A stretch of 64,000 nucleotides of DNA from NCBI RefSeq assembly GCF_014697375.1, contig NZ_JACJRS010000004.1, positions 1-64,000 of the forward strand, read 5' to 3'. This DNA comes from Phormidium sp. FACHB-1136 (GTDB lineage Bacteria > Cyanobacteriota > Cyanobacteriia > Phormidesmidales > Phormidesmidaceae). Positions 62,338 to 64,000 of the stretch are shown here, one piece after another (positions within the stretch are counted from its first letter, which is position 1; every line of letters starts with the position of its first letter). Under the pieces are notes generated by a model. It saw only the letters and a list, made by a program, of their open reading frames with translations, did not search any database and was not told the origin of the DNA. The position numbers were made by a program, and so were the translations under genes.

Positions 62338-63594
62338 ATGGTAACTTTAGGATCCCAGGAAGAACTCAGTGCGGTTGTCGGAGACGTGGCCCAGGCGGGC
62401 TATGGGTTGCGTTTGGCGGGTGTGGAAACCCAGAGCCGTCTGCTAGAGGCCATGGCGGATCAGCTTGAAGCCGCCCAAAACGAAATTTTAGAGGCGAATA
62501 CCCTAGACCTAGAGGCCAGCCTGGAGATGGCTGTACCCGATCTGGTGCTGGACTGGCTGAAGCTCACCCCTGAGCGCCTCCACATCGCCAGTAAAATTCT
62601 CAGGCGGTTGGCGTTCCTGGGGGATCCCCGCTGGCTCAATGCCCTGCCCATCAATCGCTGGGCGAAGGCCGCGACGGGCTACAGCCAGGTGGTTCCCCTG
62701 GGGGTGGTGGCCTTGGTCTATGAGGCGTTCCCCGAACTGGCGGCCATCATGGCAGGGTTCTGTGTGCGGACGGGCAATGGGCTCATCCTCAAGGGGGGCA
62801 ACGAAGCCAGCCAAACCAATCAGGCGATTATGGAGGCTCTGCACCGTGCCCTCACCCGCCAGGATCTTCCCGAAGCGACGGTGGTTTCCCTTGCGGACGA
62901 TTCGGGGGATGCGGCTCGATCTTGGCTACTGCAAGATCCCGGTGTTAACTTGGTGATTCCCTACGGACGGCCCAGCCTCGTGAAGCAGGTGATGCGTCAG
63001 GCGGCGGTGCCCGTGCTGCCCACCGCCATGGGCAACTGTTATCTCTACTGGGCGGCCTCTGGCACCTCGTCCACCGTCACTCAAATTGTGCTCGATAGCC
63101 ACCGGGGCGAACCCGACGCCGTGAATGCGCTGGAGAAGGTGTTGATCCATGCTGGCTGTAGTACCGCCGCTGTCGTCCAACTCTGCCGCGCCCTGTGGGA
63201 TCATGGTTTCACCGTGCTGGGTGATGAGGCCATGCAAGTAGACATCCCTGATCTATCGCTGGCCACCCCCAAGGATTGGCAGCAGCCCTTTTTGGCCAAG
63301 CGGGTTGCCCTGAGTCGGGTAGAGGGTTTAGCCGCCGCCGCCACCTGGATCAACCGCCACAGCAGCGGCCATGCCAACGTCCTCGTCAGTGATACCTACT
63401 CCGAAACGGTGCAGTTTCCTCGCCTGGTGAACAGCGCCGTAGTTTACATCAACACCTCTCCCCGGTTTGTGCGCAATCCCTCCCAGGCCGCCGCCATGGC
63501 CCTGGGCATGACCACCCAGCAGGGACGGTGTCAGGGGTTTGTGGGGCTCAATGCCTTGCTCACCACCCAGCACGTCCTCCAGGGGCTCGACTAA
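62338..63594 (+). CDS. proA: Glutamate-5-semialdehyde dehydrogenase (gamma-glutamyl phosphate reductase)
   Basis: A 418-residue NADPH enzyme for the second step of proline synthesis. GVVALVYEAFPELAAIMAGF and LKGGNEASQTNQAI lie near the middle, VIPYGRPSLVKQV at ~205, the catalytic-Cys region (NALEKVLIHAGCSTAAVVQL) at ~265-285, and RFVRNPSQAAAMALGMTTQQ toward the end. Length and motifs are typical. The Asp/Glu kinase proB is not adjacent. Confidence 0.95.
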   Translation: MVTLGSQEELSAVVGDVAQAGYGLRLAGVETQSRLLEAMADQLEAAQNEILEANTLDLEASLEMAVPDLVLDWLKLTPERLHIASKILRRLAFLGDPRWLNALPINRWAKAATGYSQVVPLGVVALVYEAFPELAAIMAGFCVRTGNGLILKGGNEASQTNQAIMEALHRALTRQDLPEATVVSLADDSGDAARSWLLQDPGVNLVIPYGRPSLVKQVMRQAAVPVLPTAMGNCYLYWAASGTSSTVTQIVLDSHRGEPDAVNALEKVLIHAGCSTAAVVQLCRALWDHGFTVLGDEAMQVDIPDLSLATPKDWQQPFLAKRVALSRVEGLAAAATWINRHSSGHANVLVSDTYSETVQFPRLVNSAVVYINTSPRFVRNPSQAAAMALGMTTQQGRCQGFVGLNALLTTQHVLQGLD

Positions 63595-63622
63595 GGGAAA
63601 GCAGATCACCACACTGGTTTGT

Positions 63623-63640
63623 GGGCGAAGGCCTTCGCCC
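63623..63640. terminator. Perfect palindrome downstream of proA
   Basis: GGGCGAAGGCCTTCGCCC, an 18-bp perfect palindrome 29 bp beyond the proA stop. Its GGGCGA core recalls the convergent-end palindromes at 10666, 16557 and 21030, though here the downstream gene is co-directional. Confidence 0.55.
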
Positions 63641-63825
63641 CATCGGCTAGGGCTCCAGCGCTACCTACAGGCGTCGGTTAAGAGAAAGGAGGGATGCTGG
63701 GCCAGTGGATCTGTTCAGAGCGTCGAATCGGTAGGTAAACTCAAACAGGGCTCGTTTTCCCGAACGCTCGGTCTATCTCGATCCACCGCATCTTGTCTTC
63801 CCCTCATTATTGAGAAACTTAGGTT

Positions 63826-64000
63826 ATGGCAGTTTCCTCAGGCCCCATTTCAGCGACCCCGAAGCCCATCAAGTTTGGCACCGATGGCTGGCGCGGCATC
63901 ATCGCCGCCGATTTTACCTTCGAGCGGGTGGCCCAGGTGGCCGCTGTGTCGGCCCACGTTCTCCAGCAGCGCTTTGGGGAAACCACGGGTAGCCGTACCC
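63826..64000 (+). CDS. Phosphoglucomutase/phosphomannomutase N-terminus (partial)
   Basis: The ATG at 63826 opens MAVSSGPISATPKPIKFGTD, and the following FGTDGWRGIIAADFTF is the start signature of alpha-D-phosphohexomutases, which convert glucose- or mannose-1- and 6-phosphates. The window ends after 58 codons. Which sugar is used cannot be told from this piece. The ~230-bp gap from proA should hold its promoter. Confidence 0.9.
   Translation, partial: MAVSSGPISATPKPIKFGTDGWRGIIAADFTFERVAQVAAVSAHVLQQRFGETTGSRT

Noticed and set aside
1-64000. tRNA, rRNA or IS transposase genes
   Set aside because: I looked for TTCGA-type T-arms, rRNA-conserved words and DDE/HUH transposase motifs and saw none. 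A tRNA scan program would be decisive for the first.
1-64000. HIP1 (GCGATCGC) enrichment typical of many cyanobacteria
   Set aside because: I saw hardly any exact HIP1 site. CCTAGG seems more frequent than expected, but I could not count it rigorously.

Overview
This is chromosomal DNA of a cyanobacterium. The evidence is apcF (allophycocyanin beta-18, a phycobilisome core subunit), a group 2 sigma factor, glnA behind a textbook NtcA-activated promoter, fused hisIE, a KaiB-like domain protein and several cyanobacteria-restricted small families (DUF3181, DUF2811). Most of the window is GC-rich with short intergenic gaps. I saw no tRNA or rRNA gene, no transposase and no CRISPR array. The lineage (perhaps a Leptolyngbya-like filamentous form) is a guess.

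Layout. 1-10 kb: a decayed Uma2 tail, a sigD-like sigma factor with a small membrane ORF ahead of it, sbcC, a Na+/H+ antiporter with a TrkA domain, and prmC directly behind proS. 10-23 kb: tenA-like, hisB, a KaiB-domain fusion, pilT, a three-gene set ([2Fe-2S] protein, PAS protein, SpoIIE-type phosphatase), a pentapeptide-repeat membrane protein, hisIE, an inositol-phosphatase-like gene and a transketolase-family enzyme. 23.5-33.1 kb: a co-oriented defence island whose ends are a GIY-YIG protein plus DEAD-type helicase and a large adenine DNA methyltransferase. Between them lies a pile of toxin-antitoxin genes, some broken. 33-47.5 kb: a diguanylate cyclase, pstB behind a Pho-box-like repeat, a phosphoesterase, an FAD/SLH fusion, an extradiol dioxygenase, egtB, a threonine aldolase, apcF and glnA. 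48.3-57.3 kb: a lower-GC island with a TPR lipoprotein, a membrane-anchored sensor with a ligand-binding domain, an 1118-residue tubulin-like protein, a ParA ATPase, a ParB-like protein and two related membrane proteins. 57.6-64 kb: a ParA/coiled-coil pair that resembles carboxysome-positioning McdA/McdB, a cluster of DnaA boxes, a PRC-barrel protein, proA and the start of a phosphoglucomutase/phosphomannomutase gene.

The two most interesting regions are the tubulin-like/sensor/ParA island and the restriction-like system split by toxin-antitoxin genes. The first is bracketed by decayed copies of a 99-bp inverted-repeat element that also lies, intact, at 40.5 kb. In the second, a palindromic repeat element has inserted in frame inside the methyltransferase gene. 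Other points of note are a palindrome family placed at three convergent gene ends, an FeFe-hydrogenase-type sensory gene set without the hydrogenase, and three perfect cyanobacterial DnaA boxes within 73 bp.
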